Below are positions 45,219 through 53,686 of a DNA stretch of 64,000 nucleotides, piece by piece. Position 1 is the stretch's first letter. Each line of letters starts with the position of its first letter. Position numbers and translations under genes: made by a program. The notes under the pieces are model-generated. The model was not told the DNA's origin and did no database searches. It saw nothing but the letters and a program-made list of their open reading frames with translations. This stretch comes from Rhodocyclaceae bacterium (lineage in GTDB: Bacteria; Pseudomonadota; Gammaproteobacteria; Burkholderiales; Rhodocyclaceae), in the NCBI GenBank assembly GCA_018261935.1, contig JAGTRP010000002.1:186001-250000 (forward strand), given 5' to 3'.

Positions 45219-46760
45219 ATGCTGGTTTCCGATCTCAACGCCACTGCCGACCGTCTCCCGGGGCCAATGCCCGTGTGGCGGCGGCAAGTCGGAAGCGGCG
45301 ACTGGCTCGCCGCCGCCCGGAGCGCGGCCGACAACAATGGGCGCCTGGTTTCCCTGTGGGGAAGCGAGCGCGGCGGACGCCTCTTCGTTTCAGCCGCCTA
45401 TGGCTTGCCGGAAGGGCTGACCTGGGTGGAATTGCCGCTGCCCGAGGGAGCGGCGACCTACCCGGATTTGAGTGAAATTTTTCCCTGCGCCAACCGCATG
45501 CAGCGCGCTGCCGCCGACCTGCTGGGAGTCGTGCCGGAGGAATCCACCGACCCGCGCCCCTGGCTCAACCATGGCGCCTGGCCCCGGGATTTCTTCCCGT
45601 TGCGCAAGCGTGCCGGTGGGGACGCAGAATTTCCCGGTCAGGAACTGGCGGATTACCCTTTCGTCCGGGTCGAGGGGGACGGTGTCCATGAGATTCCGGT
45701 GGGCCCGGTCCACGCCGGCATTATCGAACCGGGTCACTTCCGCTTTTCCGTGGTGGGGGAAAAGGTGCTCCGTCTCGAGGAGCGCCTCGGCTACAAGCAC
45801 AAGGGCATCGACAAGCGCTTCGAGACGCTTCCCGCCGGCGAGGGCTACCGTCTCGCCGGGCGGGTGTCCGGGGATTCCACGGTGGCCTATGCCTGGGCGT
45901 ACTGCATGGCCTATGAGGGGGCCTTGGGATTGCGGGCGCCGGCCCGGGCCGCCTGGTTGCGGGCCCTGTTCCTGGAGCGGGAGCGGGTGGCCAACCACCT
46001 GGGGGACCTGGGGGCTCTGGGCAACGACGCCGCCTTGGCCATCGGCCTCGCCCACTTCATGCGCCTCAAGGAAGATTGGGTGCGGCTCAACAAGAAACTT
46101 TTCGGGCACCGCTTCCTCATGGACCGGATCGTGCCCGGTGGCGTCGCCGCGGACCTGTCGGCCGAAGGGGCAGGGGATATCCTGCGGCAGTGCGATACCG
46201 TCGAGGCCGAGGTGCGGGCACTGGAAGCCATCTACGAGGACCATCCCGGCCTCCAGGACCGATTCTTGACCACCGGTCGGGTGACGCCGGAACTGGCGAC
46301 CCGACTCGGTCTCACCGGGTTGGCAGGCCGTGCCAGCGGCGTTGCCCGCGATCTGCGTACCGACTTCCCTGTGATGCCCTACGGAGAACTGGGGGCGACC
46401 ATGGCCACCGAACGGGGCGGCGACGTGGCTGCTCGGGTCGCGGTACGGTTCAAGGAAGTCTTGGAGTCGCTACGCCTCCTGCGGGAAATCGCCAAGGGTC
46501 TCCCGGCGGGCCCTCTGCTAGGTACGCCGGCGGCTGATCCGTTGTCGGAATACGGAGCCGGCTGGGTCGAGGGCTGGCGGGGAGAAATCTTCGTCGCCCT
46601 GGAACTGGAGGGCCGCGAGCGCGTTCGCCGCTGCCACTGCCATGACCCCTCCTGGCAGAACTGGCCTGTCCTCGAACATGCGGTGATCGGCAATATCGTT
46701 CCCGATTTCCCGCTCATCAACAAATCCTTCAACCTCAGTTATTCGGGGCATGACCGCTGA
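45219..46760 (+). CDS. hyfG: Hydrogenase-like large subunit (NuoC-NuoD fusion) lacking all Ni-Fe cysteine ligands
   Basis: A 513-residue HyfG/HycE homologue: an N-terminal NuoC-like domain (about residues 1-145) and a NuoD/large-subunit domain starting near VGPVHAGIIEPGHFRF. In true group 4 hydrogenases the first ligand motif is CGICxxxH; here it reads S217-G-D-S220 with Tyr at the His position. The second motif, DPCxxC near the C-terminus, reads N-L-S507-Y-S-G510. All four nickel-iron cysteines are therefore gone, while the surrounding residues (NWP, GN, D.PLI) align well. No C-terminal processing site follows: the protein ends three residues later. This places it with the energy-converting hydrogenase-related (Ehr) complexes, not with H2-evolving enzymes. 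It is co-translated with hyfI (TGATG). Confidence 0.88.
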   Translation: MLVSDLNATADRLPGPMPVWRRQVGSGDWLAAARSAADNNGRLVSLWGSERGGRLFVSAAYGLPEGLTWVELPLPEGAATYPDLSEIFPCANRMQRAAADLLGVVPEESTDPRPWLNHGAWPRDFFPLRKRAGGDAEFPGQELADYPFVRVEGDGVHEIPVGPVHAGIIEPGHFRFSVVGEKVLRLEERLGYKHKGIDKRFETLPAGEGYRLAGRVSGDSTVAYAWAYCMAYEGALGLRAPARAAWLRALFLERERVANHLGDLGALGNDAALAIGLAHFMRLKEDWVRLNKKLFGHRFLMDRIVPGGVAADLSAEGAGDILRQCDTVEAEVRALEAIYEDHPGLQDRFLTTGRVTPELATRLGLTGLAGRASGVARDLRTDFPVMPYGELGATMATERGGDVAARVAVRFKEVLESLRLLREIAKGLPAGPLLGTPAADPLSEYGAGWVEGWRGEIFVALELEGRERVRRCHCHDPSWQNWPVLEHAVIGNIVPDFPLINKSFNLSYSGHDR

Positions 46761-47314
46761 TGTGGAAGCTCGTTAAGCAGATTGTCAGAACCGGCGTGGT
46801 GACCGAACCGGCGCCGGTGCCGCCGGACGATTGCCGTCAGGAGGCCGAACGCATCCAGCGGGAAATCCTGCAGACCCTCGGCAAGGCCCTCACCATCCGG
46901 GAGGTGGATGCGGGCTCCTGCAACGGCTGCGAGCTGGAAATCCACGCCGTCAACAATCCCTACTACAACCTGGAAGGGCTGGGGATCAAGTTCGTCGCCA
47001 GCCCGCGCCACGCCGACATGCTGCTGGTCACCGGGCCGGTGTCCCGCAACATGGCGGTTGCCCTCAAGCGCACCTACGACGCCACGCCGGCCCCCAAGCT
47101 GGTGGTGGCGGTTGGCGACTGCGGCTGCGACGGCGGCATTTTCGGGGAGAGCTACGCCTGCGTCGGCAGCGTATCCCGGGTCATCCCGGTGGATCGGGTG
47201 GTGCCAGGCTGTCCGCCCGAGCCCATTGAGATCCTGCGGGCCATCCTGGCTACGGTCCGGGCCGGTTACCGCCAGAAAGACGAACCGGCTCCGGAAGTCA
47301 GCGTTTCTCCTTGA
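46760..47314 (+). CDS. hyfI: Hydrogenase-4 component I-like small subunit (NuoB-like, one 4Fe-4S cluster)
   Basis: A 184-residue electron-transfer subunit of the NuoB/HyfI family. The proximal cluster ligands are present: C54 and C57 (GSCNGCE), C121 in GDCGCDGG, and C151 in PGCPPEP. So the cluster site next to the large subunit is kept even though the Ni-Fe site is lost. An N-terminal amphipathic stretch may touch the membrane. The ATG overlaps the hyfG stop. Its own 3' end overlaps the convergent lutB by 17 bases. No ferredoxin-like hyfA/hyfH gene and no maturation genes follow. Confidence 0.92.
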   Translation: MWKLVKQIVRTGVVTEPAPVPPDDCRQEAERIQREILQTLGKALTIREVDAGSCNGCELEIHAVNNPYYNLEGLGIKFVASPRHADMLLVTGPVSRNMAVALKRTYDATPAPKLVVAVGDCGCDGGIFGESYACVGSVSRVIPVDRVVPGCPPEPIEILRAILATVRAGYRQKDEPAPEVSVSP

Positions 47315-48728
47315 GCAGATCCCGCAGGCGCCTGGGCGCCGGAGTCAGGGGCGTGCGCACCGAAGTCCAGCCAGCCTGCCGGGCAGGCGTCAGCCAGTTA
47401 AGGCGGCTGGCCAACCAGGAATAAACGCGATAAAGGGCCGGGTGGCCGTAGATGGCGGCCCAGGCCCGCCAGATGGCGGTCATCCAAGGACTGTAGCCGG
47501 CACCCTGGCCCTTGAGCCGGGCATCCGGACAGGGTTCTGAATAGACCTCGGTGCGCAGCCGGACGAGAAGATCCGGGATGGGGATATTCACCGGGCAGAC
47601 ATCGCCGCAGGCCCCGCACAGGCTGGAGGCGGATGGTAGGGCGGCAGTGGCTTCCAGGCCCAGGAGATGGGGGGAAATGATCTCCCCGATGGGACCCGGG
47701 TAGGTGGTGCCGTAGGCGTGGCCGCCGATGTGGGTGTAGACCGGGCAATGGTTCATGCAGGCGCCGCAGCGGATGCACTGCAGGGTCTGGCGCAGCTCCT
47801 CGTCGGCGAAGGGCTGGGTGCGGCCGTTGTCGAGGAGCACCAGGTGGACTTCCTCCGGGCCGTCCTTTTCCCCCGGCTGGCGGGGCCGGGAGATTATGTT
47901 GAAGTAGGTGGTGATGTTCTGGCCGGTGGCCGAGCGGGTGAGCAGGGACAGGAGGGGCGGCACGTGCTCCAGCTTCTCGATCACCTTCTCGATGCCGGTA
48001 ATGGCCACATGGACCTTGGGGACGGTGGTGGACAGGCGGCCATTGCCCTCGTTTTCGACCAGGCACAGGGTGCCGGTCTCGGCCACGGCGAAGTTGACGC
48101 CGGAGAGGCCGATGTCCGCTTCCAGGAATTTCTGCCGCAGCACCCGGCGGCCGATCTGGATGAGGGCATCCACGTCTTCAGTATAGGCCACGCCGGGAAT
48201 CTTCTCCTCGAAGAGGCGGGCGATCTGCGCCTTGGTCTTGTGGATGGCCGGCATGATGATATGGGAGGGCTTCTCGCCGGCGAGCTGGAGGATGTATTCC
48301 CCCATGTCGGTTTCGATGGCCTCGACCCCTGCCGCCTCGGCCGCGTGGTTGAACTCGATTTCCTCGCTGACCATGGATTTGCCCTTGACCATGCGTTTGG
48401 CGCCGTGCTTCTCGCAGATGGCGAGGATGATGCGGTTGGCTTCCTCCGGCGTTTCCGCCCAATGGACCTGGATGCCGTTGCGCACCAGGTTGGCCTCCAG
48501 TTGGGTCAGCAGGGCGGGCAGCTTGTCGAGGCTGTTCCGGCGGATTTGCTCTCCCAGGCGGCGCAGGCTTTCGAACTCATTGCCATCCGGGAACTGGGCA
48601 GCGCGCTTGGCCATGAGGAAATCCATGGCCCCCCGGAAGCTCTTTTGGAGAAAATCGTCCTCCACCACGGCTTTCGAGCGCTCCCGGAAACCAGTGGTCG
48701 GTATGTAATGGAGCGGCTGCCGGCTCAT
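47298..48728 (-). CDS. lutB: L-lactate utilisation iron-sulfur protein LutB
   Basis: Fe-S subunit of the LutABC L-lactate oxidising complex. The 476 residues contain an N-terminal LUD domain (about 60-300, KGKSMVSEEIEFNHA, AVAETGTLCLVENEGNGR) and a double 4Fe-4S ferredoxin domain: CIRCGACMNHCPVY at about 318 and CGACGDVCPV at about 369. The C-terminal tail (about 430-476) holds WLASRLNWL. It is last in lutA-lutC-lutB, with a four-base overlap to lutC. The final electron acceptor is not evident. Confidence 0.94.
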   Translation of the reverse strand: MSRQPLHYIPTTGFRERSKAVVEDDFLQKSFRGAMDFLMAKRAAQFPDGNEFESLRRLGEQIRRNSLDKLPALLTQLEANLVRNGIQVHWAETPEEANRIILAICEKHGAKRMVKGKSMVSEEIEFNHAAEAAGVEAIETDMGEYILQLAGEKPSHIIMPAIHKTKAQIARLFEEKIPGVAYTEDVDALIQIGRRVLRQKFLEADIGLSGVNFAVAETGTLCLVENEGNGRLSTTVPKVHVAITGIEKVIEKLEHVPPLLSLLTRSATGQNITTYFNIISRPRQPGEKDGPEEVHLVLLDNGRTQPFADEELRQTLQCIRCGACMNHCPVYTHIGGHAYGTTYPGPIGEIISPHLLGLEATAALPSASSLCGACGDVCPVNIPIPDLLVRLRTEVYSEPCPDARLKGQGAGYSPWMTAIWRAWAAIYGHPALYRVYSWLASRLNWLTPARQAGWTSVRTPLTPAPRRLRDLLKEKR

Positions 48729-49393
48729 GGCGCATCCTCCAGCAGCAGCACCACCAGTTCCTTGGGGCCGTGGGCTCCGTAGGCCAGGGTCTGCTGGATG
48801 TCGGCAGTCTTCGAAGGGCTGGAAATGAGGAGGGCGTTGGTCGGCATGCCGGCTGCCCAGTTTTCGGCCCGCAGGGCGTCGAAAAAGGTGGCGTGGATAT
48901 GGGCGGCGTCGACGAGGACAAAATGCACCGGCGGCACCAGGGACATCAGGCGGGGCTCGTGGGCGTCCGGCCAGAGGACCAGGGTGCCGGTTTCCGCGAT
49001 GGCGCTGCGGGCCGCGGTCAGGCTGGCCTGGACATGGTGGAACAATTCCGGCTTCCAGGCCTCGATGGGGCGGTCGTAGGCCAGGCAGGCGATGCCGCTG
49101 TTGGCCAACCCGTCCCGGGCGGCGCTGCCGTGGGCCGTGTCCGGGGCGATGAGCAGATTGCCGATGCTCTTGGCAGCCAGGATTTCCCGAAGCTTCTCCA
49201 CCCAGTTGTGGCGATCAACCCGGTGCACCTCGGCCCGGGCGCCTTCCATCATGGCGGCGAAACGCCGGGCCCGGCCATCGGCCGATTCGTTGCGGGCCCG
49301 GCTGGCGTACCAGTGTTCAGGCTCCGGTGCCGGAGACGGCTCCTTCGCCTGGACCGCGGTCAGGCGCTGCAAGATCCGGTCGCGGGCACTCAT
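48725..49393 (-). CDS. lutC: L-lactate utilisation protein LutC
   Basis: LUD-domain protein of the LutABC complex; 222 residues. The conserved AIAETGTLVLWPDAHEPRLMSLVPPVHFVLV is present, as is the C-terminal SPSKTADIQQTLAYGAHGPKELVVLLLE. It overlaps lutA and lutB by four bases each, so the three are coupled. No cysteine cluster is expected or seen. Confidence 0.93.
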   Translation of the reverse strand: MSARDRILQRLTAVQAKEPSPAPEPEHWYASRARNESADGRARRFAAMMEGARAEVHRVDRHNWVEKLREILAAKSIGNLLIAPDTAHGSAARDGLANSGIACLAYDRPIEAWKPELFHHVQASLTAARSAIAETGTLVLWPDAHEPRLMSLVPPVHFVLVDAAHIHATFFDALRAENWAAGMPTNALLISSPSKTADIQQTLAYGAHGPKELVVLLLEDAP

Positions 49394-50175
49394 CGGCTAC
49401 CTCCAGTCCGCTTCAGCAGAAAACTGGCGATATGCTCGCCGGGGAGGCTGAGCTGCCGGCGGCCTTCCTGCCGGTCCTGCCAGGCGGCGTGGCCCAGGAT
49501 GTTCATCAGGCAACCGCAATCGGCGCTGACCACCTTTTCGGCGCCGGTCGCTTTCAGGGCTGCCACCTTGTCCCGCACCATGGCGGCGGAAATTTCCGGA
49601 TGGCGCAGGGCAAAGGTGCCACCGAAGCCGCAGCATTCGGCTTCGTGGTCCTGCTGGGCGACGGTGACTCCGTCGAGCTTGTCCAGGAGGGCACGGCCGG
49701 TGACATGCGCTCCCATCTCCCGGCGGGCGGAGCAGGAGGTATGGAGCACGACCTTGGTGGGGCCGCTTGCATCCTTCGGCTCATAGCCCAGGACATGGAC
49801 CAGGAACTCGGTGAATTCGTAAATACGTCCGGACAGCGCCTCGGCCTGTTTCCTGGCTTCCGGCTCGCCGGCGAAGAAGCTCGGGTAGTGGTGCTTCATC
49901 ATGCCGGCGCAGGACCCGGAAGGAACCACCACCGGCCACGGCTCCGGAAAAAGGTCCAGTTGCCGGCGTGCCACCTGGCGGGCCTCGGCATGGAAGCCGC
50001 TGGTGTAGGCGGGCTGACCGCAGCAGGTCTGGTCCGCCGGGAAGTGGACAGTGACTCCCTCGCGCTCCAGGAGGCGGATGGCATCGAGCCCGGCTTCGGG
50101 GTAAAACTGGTCGATGACGCAGGTGGCGAAAAAGTAGACGTCCGTCGGTCGGCCTGGGGCCTGTCGGGGTTCCAT
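49390..50175 (-). CDS. lutA: L-lactate utilisation protein LutA (CCG-domain Fe-S oxidoreductase)
   Basis: First gene of the lactate operon, 261 residues. Two CCG domains carry the cysteine motifs that bind Fe-S clusters: FFATCVID, QTCCGQPAYTSG, LHTSCSARREMG and AECCGFGGTF, plus SADCGCLMN. Two starts are possible: ATG 50181 sits only two bases from GGAG, whereas ATG 50175 is eight bases from it, so I choose 50175. It is divergent from the FadR-family regulator gene, and the intergenic region holds two matching operators. Confidence 0.93.
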   Translation of the reverse strand: MEPRQAPGRPTDVYFFATCVIDQFYPEAGLDAIRLLEREGVTVHFPADQTCCGQPAYTSGFHAEARQVARRQLDLFPEPWPVVVPSGSCAGMMKHHYPSFFAGEPEARKQAEALSGRIYEFTEFLVHVLGYEPKDASGPTKVVLHTSCSARREMGAHVTGRALLDKLDGVTVAQQDHEAECCGFGGTFALRHPEISAAMVRDKVAALKATGAEKVVSADCGCLMNILGHAAWQDRQEGRRQLSLPGEHIASFLLKRTGGSR

Positions 50176-50226
50176 GGTCATGTCTCCGGATGGGTGGAAT
50201 CTGGGTGCGGAATCGGCGGTCGGTAA

Positions 50227-50241
50227 ATTGGTAAAACCAAT
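50227..50241. promoter_or_regulatory. Operator 1 (FadR/LldR-type palindrome)
   Basis: ATTGGT-AAA-ACCAAT, a perfect inverted repeat with a three-base centre. It lies about +10 to +24 relative to the start predicted from the lutA promoter, where bound protein would block it. The TGGT-N3-ACCA core matches FadR-family LldR operators. Confidence 0.75.
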
Positions 50242-50257
50242 GCCTCGTTACGGTCGA

Positions 50258-50286
50258 AATCTAAGGTATTACGTGGTTTGCGTCAA
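50258..50286 (-). promoter_or_regulatory. Promoter of lutA-lutC-lutB
   Basis: Reading the minus strand, TTGACG (50286-50281) and TAGATT (50263-50258) are separated by 17 bases, a good sigma-70 match. The start should be near 50251, leaving about 75 bases to lutA. Confidence 0.7.
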
Positions 50287-50308
50287 TGCGGCCAGAGCAA
50301 ACGGAGGC

Positions 50309-50338
50309 TTGCGCGGGGCATGGGAGGGCGGTTAGAAT
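50309..50338 (+). promoter_or_regulatory. Promoter of the regulator gene and ppsA
   Basis: TTGCGC (50309-50314) and TAGAAT (50333-50338) with an 18-base spacer. The predicted start near 50345 falls inside operator 2. The -35 is a weak match, so confidence is moderate. Confidence 0.5.
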
Positions 50339-50340
50339 GG

Positions 50341-50355
50341 CGTGGTCTTACCAAT
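50341..50355. promoter_or_regulatory. Operator 2 (FadR/LldR-type palindrome)
   Basis: CGTGGT-CTT-ACCAAT: the same TGGT-N3-ACCA core as operator 1, with one arm imperfect. Centre-to-centre distance to operator 1 is 114 bases. It covers the likely transcription start of the regulator gene, and lies at about -90 to -104 relative to the lutA start. Confidence 0.7.
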
Positions 50356-50376
50356 CCAGCGGTGTTTTTCCCTTCC

Positions 50377-51159
50377 ATGCCCCAGGCAAGATTGCAGGTT
50401 CCACGCATCTCCGATGCCATCGCTTCGTCCCTGGAGCGCCGCATCCTGGAGGGATCCCTCAAGCCGGGGGACCGCTTGCCGCCGGAGCGCGAACTGGCGG
50501 CGGACCTTGGGGTGTCGCGGCCGTCCCTGCGGGAGGCGATCCAGAAGCTGGCTTCCAAGGGCATGGTGCAAAGCCGCCAGGGTGGCGGCACCTACGTCAC
50601 CGACCGCCTGGAGTCGACTTTCTTCGATCCCTGGCGTGACATGCTGGGAGCCCATCCCAACCTGCGGGAGGATCTCCTCGAATTCCGCCGCATGCTCGAA
50701 GGACAAGCGGCCGAGTGGGCGGCAGAGCGGGCCACCGACGCCGATCTGGAGCGCCTGGAGAAAGCCTTCGCCGCCCTCGGCCGCGCCTTCGCCGAAAACG
50801 ACCTGGACCAACGCTCGGCCTGTGACATCGCCTTCCACCAGGCTGTTTCGGAAGCCTCCCATAACGCCCTCATCGGCCACCTGGCCGCAGCCATGCTGCG
50901 CCTCATGCAGGACAATATCCGCCTCAACCTCGGGGAACTGCGGGCCGTTCCGGGGGCGGCGGATGTGCTCCAGAACCAGCACCAGGCCCTGTTCGACGCC
51001 ATCCGCGAACACAGACCGGCAGCCGCCCGGGCGGCTGCCCAGACCCATATCGATTTCGTCCAGGAAACCCTGGCCCAGTCCCTGCGCTCGGTAGCGCGGC
51101 GGGAAAGCGCCGCACGCCGCCTGGGCACCGATTTTTCCAGTACTCCAACCATTGATTAA
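50377..51159 (+). CDS. lldR: FadR-family (GntR) transcriptional regulator, LldR/LutR-like
   Basis: A 260-residue GntR regulator. An N-terminal winged helix (about residues 12-75: [25 protein letters not shown], then [14 protein letters not shown]) is followed by an all-helical FCD effector domain (about 95-235) with metal-site residues in [14 protein letters not shown]. Divergence from lutABC and the LldR-type operators argue that it senses L-lactate and represses lutABC; this is inference from context. The ATG at 50377 gives the normal length; the open frame upstream crosses the promoter. It ends 17 bases before ppsA. Confidence 0.88.
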   Translation: MPQARLQVPRISDAIASSLERRILEGSLKPGDRLPPERELAADLGVSRPSLREAIQKLASKGMVQSRQGGGTYVTDRLESTFFDPWRDMLGAHPNLREDLLEFRRMLEGQAAEWAAERATDADLERLEKAFAALGRAFAENDLDQRSACDIAFHQAVSEASHNALIGHLAAAMLRLMQDNIRLNLGELRAVPGAADVLQNQHQALFDAIREHRPAAARAAAQTHIDFVQETLAQSLRSVARRESAARRLGTDFSSTPTID

Positions 51160-51176
51160 CACGGAAAGGAATAGGC

Positions 51177-53552
51177 ATGCAGCCTTACGTCATCCCCTTT
51201 GAACAGCTGCGAATGACCGATGTGGAGCAGGTCGGCGGCAAAAACGCCTCCTTGGGCGAAATGATCAGCCAGCTGGCAGGGTCCGGCGTGCGGGTGCCCG
51301 GCGGCTTTGCCACCACGGCCAAGGCCTATCGGGATTTCCTCGCCCAGAGCGGCCTCGATGCCCGCATCAACGCCCTCCTGGAAAAGCTGGATGTGGATGA
51401 CGTCAACGCCTTGGCGGAATGCGGCCGTACCATCCGCGACTGGATCGTCGAGACCCCTTTCCCGACCCAGCTGACGGTTGAAATTACGTCGCAATATCAG
51501 CGGCTTGTGGCGGATTCTTCAAGCGATATGTCGTTTGCCGTGCGCTCCAGCGCCACCGCCGAAGATCTGCCGGATGCTTCCTTTGCCGGCCAGCAGGAAA
51601 CCTTCCTCAACATCGTCGGCCTGGAAAACATCCTCCACGCCATCAAGGAAGTCTTCGCCTCCCTGTACAACGACCGCGCCATCTCCTACCGGGTGCACAA
51701 GGGCTTCATCCATGCCGACGTGGCCCTGTCCGCCGGTATCCAGCGCATGGTGCGCTCCGATAAGGGCGCGGCCGGCGTCATGTTCACCCTGGATACCGAA
51801 TCCGGTTTTCGGGATGCCGTCTTCGTCACCTCCAGCTACGGCCTCGGCGAAACCGTCGTCCAGGGGGCTGTGAACCCGGACGAGTTCTACGTCCATAAGC
51901 CCATGCTGGCAGCCGGCAAGCAGGCCGTGGTGCGCCGCAACCTGGGCTCCAAGATGATCAAGATGGTCTTCGCCGCCGAGAAGGTAGCGGGCAAGTCCAC
52001 CATCATCCAGGACGTGGAAGAGTCCCTGCGCACCCAGTTCTCCATCAACGACGCGGAAGTGATGGAACTGGCGCGCTACGCCATGATCATCGAAAAGCAC
52101 TACCAGCGCCCCATGGACATCGAATGGGGCCGCGACGGCGTCGACGGCAAGCTGTACATCCTCCAGGCCCGCCCGGAAACGGTGCAGTCCCAGACCGGTG
52201 CCGGCCGCATCGAGAAGTTCAAGCTCAAGCAGTTCTCCAAGGTGCTGGCTTCCGGCCGCGCCATCGGCCAGAAGATCGGCATCGGCCCGGTGCGGGTGGT
52301 CAGCGATCCCAAGGAAATGGACAAGGTCCAGCCCGGCGACGTGCTGGTGGCTGACATGACCGACCCCAACTGGGAGCCGGTGATGAAGCGGGCTGCCGCC
52401 ATCGTCACCAACCGGGGCGGCCGCACCTGCCACGCCGCCATCATCGCCCGGGAACTGGGCATTCCGGCCATCGTCGGCTGCGGCGACGCCACCTCCACCC
52501 TCACCGAGGGCGACATCGTCACCGTCTCCTGTACCGAGGGCGACACCGGCCATGTCTATCGCGGCAAGCTGGATTACGAAGTCATCACCCGCGACATCTC
52601 CGCCATGCCGCAGGTGCCGGTCAAGGTCATGATGAACGTCGGCAATCCGGAACTGGCCTTCGAGTTCGCCCAGCTGCCCAATGGCGGTGTCGGCCTGGCC
52701 CGCGTGGAATTCATCATCAACAACGTCATCGGCATCCACCCGAAGGCCATCCTCGATGTGGAGCGCCTGCCGGCTTCCAAGCGCGAGGAGATCAAGCGCC
52801 GCGCCCAGGGCTACGCCACGCCCAAGGACTTCTTCGTGGAGAAGCTGGTGGAAGGCGTTTCCACCATCGCCGCCGCCTTCTGGCCCAACCCGGTGATCGT
52901 CCGCCTCTCCGACTTCAAGTCCAACGAGTACCGCAAGCTCCTGGGCGGCGAACTCTACGAGCCGGAAGAGGAAAACCCGATGCTGGGCTTCCGGGGTGCT
53001 TCCCGCTACATCGCCTCCACCTTCCGCGACTGCTTCGAGCTGGAGTGCCGCGCCATGAAGAAGGTGCGGGATGAGATGGGCCTTACCAACGTGCAGCTGA
53101 TGGTCCCCTTCGTGCGCACGGTGGAAGAGGGGGCCGGCGTCGTCAAGCTCCTGGCCGAGCATGGCCTGAAGCGGGGCGAGAACGACCTCAAGCTCATCAT
53201 GATGTGCGAGATCCCGTCCAACGCCCTGCTGGCCGAGGCTTTCCTGGAGCACTTCGACGGCTTCTCCATCGGCTCCAACGACCTGACCCAGCTCACCCTC
53301 GGCCTGGATCGGGATTCGGGCCTGGTGGCCAACCTGTTCGACGAGCGGGATCCGGCGGTGAAGATGCTGCTGGCCATGGCGATTGCCGCCTGCAACAAGC
53401 AGGGCAAGTACATCGGCATCTGCGGCCAGGGCCCCTCCGACCACCCGGACCTGGCTGAATGGCTGATGGATCAGGGTATTTCCAGTATCTCCCTCAACCC
53501 GGACACGGTGGTGGATACTTGGACCCGGCTGGCCCAGCACAAGAAGAACTGA
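51177..53552 (+). CDS. ppsA: Phosphoenolpyruvate synthase
   Basis: Converts pyruvate, ATP and water to PEP, AMP and phosphate for gluconeogenesis. The 791-residue protein has an N-terminal ATP-grasp domain ([20 protein letters not shown]), the phosphorylated His419 in [15 protein letters not shown], and a C-terminal TIM barrel with [14 protein letters not shown] and [16 protein letters not shown] precedes the ATG. It follows the lactate regulator gene closely, fitting a lactate-to-PEP route. It is the expected target of PpsR encoded at 35.8 kb. Confidence 0.98.
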   Translation: MQPYVIPFEQLRMTDVEQVGGKNASLGEMISQLAGSGVRVPGGFATTAKAYRDFLAQSGLDARINALLEKLDVDDVNALAECGRTIRDWIVETPFPTQLTVEITSQYQRLVADSSSDMSFAVRSSATAEDLPDASFAGQQETFLNIVGLENILHAIKEVFASLYNDRAISYRVHKGFIHADVALSAGIQRMVRSDKGAAGVMFTLDTESGFRDAVFVTSSYGLGETVVQGAVNPDEFYVHKPMLAAGKQAVVRRNLGSKMIKMVFAAEKVAGKSTIIQDVEESLRTQFSINDAEVMELARYAMIIEKHYQRPMDIEWGRDGVDGKLYILQARPETVQSQTGAGRIEKFKLKQFSKVLASGRAIGQKIGIGPVRVVSDPKEMDKVQPGDVLVADMTDPNWEPVMKRAAAIVTNRGGRTCHAAIIARELGIPAIVGCGDATSTLTEGDIVTVSCTEGDTGHVYRGKLDYEVITRDISAMPQVPVKVMMNVGNPELAFEFAQLPNGGVGLARVEFIINNVIGIHPKAILDVERLPASKREEIKRRAQGYATPKDFFVEKLVEGVSTIAAAFWPNPVIVRLSDFKSNEYRKLLGGELYEPEEENPMLGFRGASRYIASTFRDCFELECRAMKKVRDEMGLTNVQLMVPFVRTVEEGAGVVKLLAEHGLKRGENDLKLIMMCEIPSNALLAEAFLEHFDGFSIGSNDLTQLTLGLDRDSGLVANLFDERDPAVKMLLAMAIAACNKQGKYIGICGQGPSDHPDLAEWLMDQGISSISLNPDTVVDTWTRLAQHKKN

Positions 53553-53572
53553 GCTGTCTCTTGCTCAACCGG

Positions 53573-53597
53573 AGGCCGGGCTTGCCCGGCCTTTTTT
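53573..53597 (+). terminator. Rho-independent terminator after ppsA
   Basis: AGGCCGGGC (53573-53581), a TT loop, GCCCGGCCT (53584-53592) and then a run of six T (53592-53597). This is the clearest intrinsic terminator in the window. Confidence 0.92.
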
Positions 53598-53618
53598 ATG
53601 AAAAAAGCCGCAACAGGG

Positions 53619-53646
53619 TTTCCATTCTGGATTTCCTGTGTATAAT
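53619..53646 (+). promoter_or_regulatory. Promoter of the tRNA pair
   Basis: TTTCCA (53619-53624) and a perfect TATAAT (53641-53646) 16 bases apart, followed at once by GCGCCCCCGC. Such a GC-rich discriminator is typical of stable-RNA promoters under stringent control. Confidence 0.7.
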
Positions 53647-53686
53647 GCGCCCCCGCTGAGGACGCACTGCTGGTGCTTCCTTCGAT

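Noticed and set aside
45219-46760. Reading hyfG as a functional group 4 [NiFe] hydrogenase
   Set aside because: All four metal-binding cysteines are absent and no maturation genes are seen, so H2 chemistry is not supported.
51519-53540. 673-codon open frame on the minus strand, opposite ppsA
   Set aside because: PpsA is full length with His419 and C-terminal motifs; the reverse frame has no motif or ribosome site.
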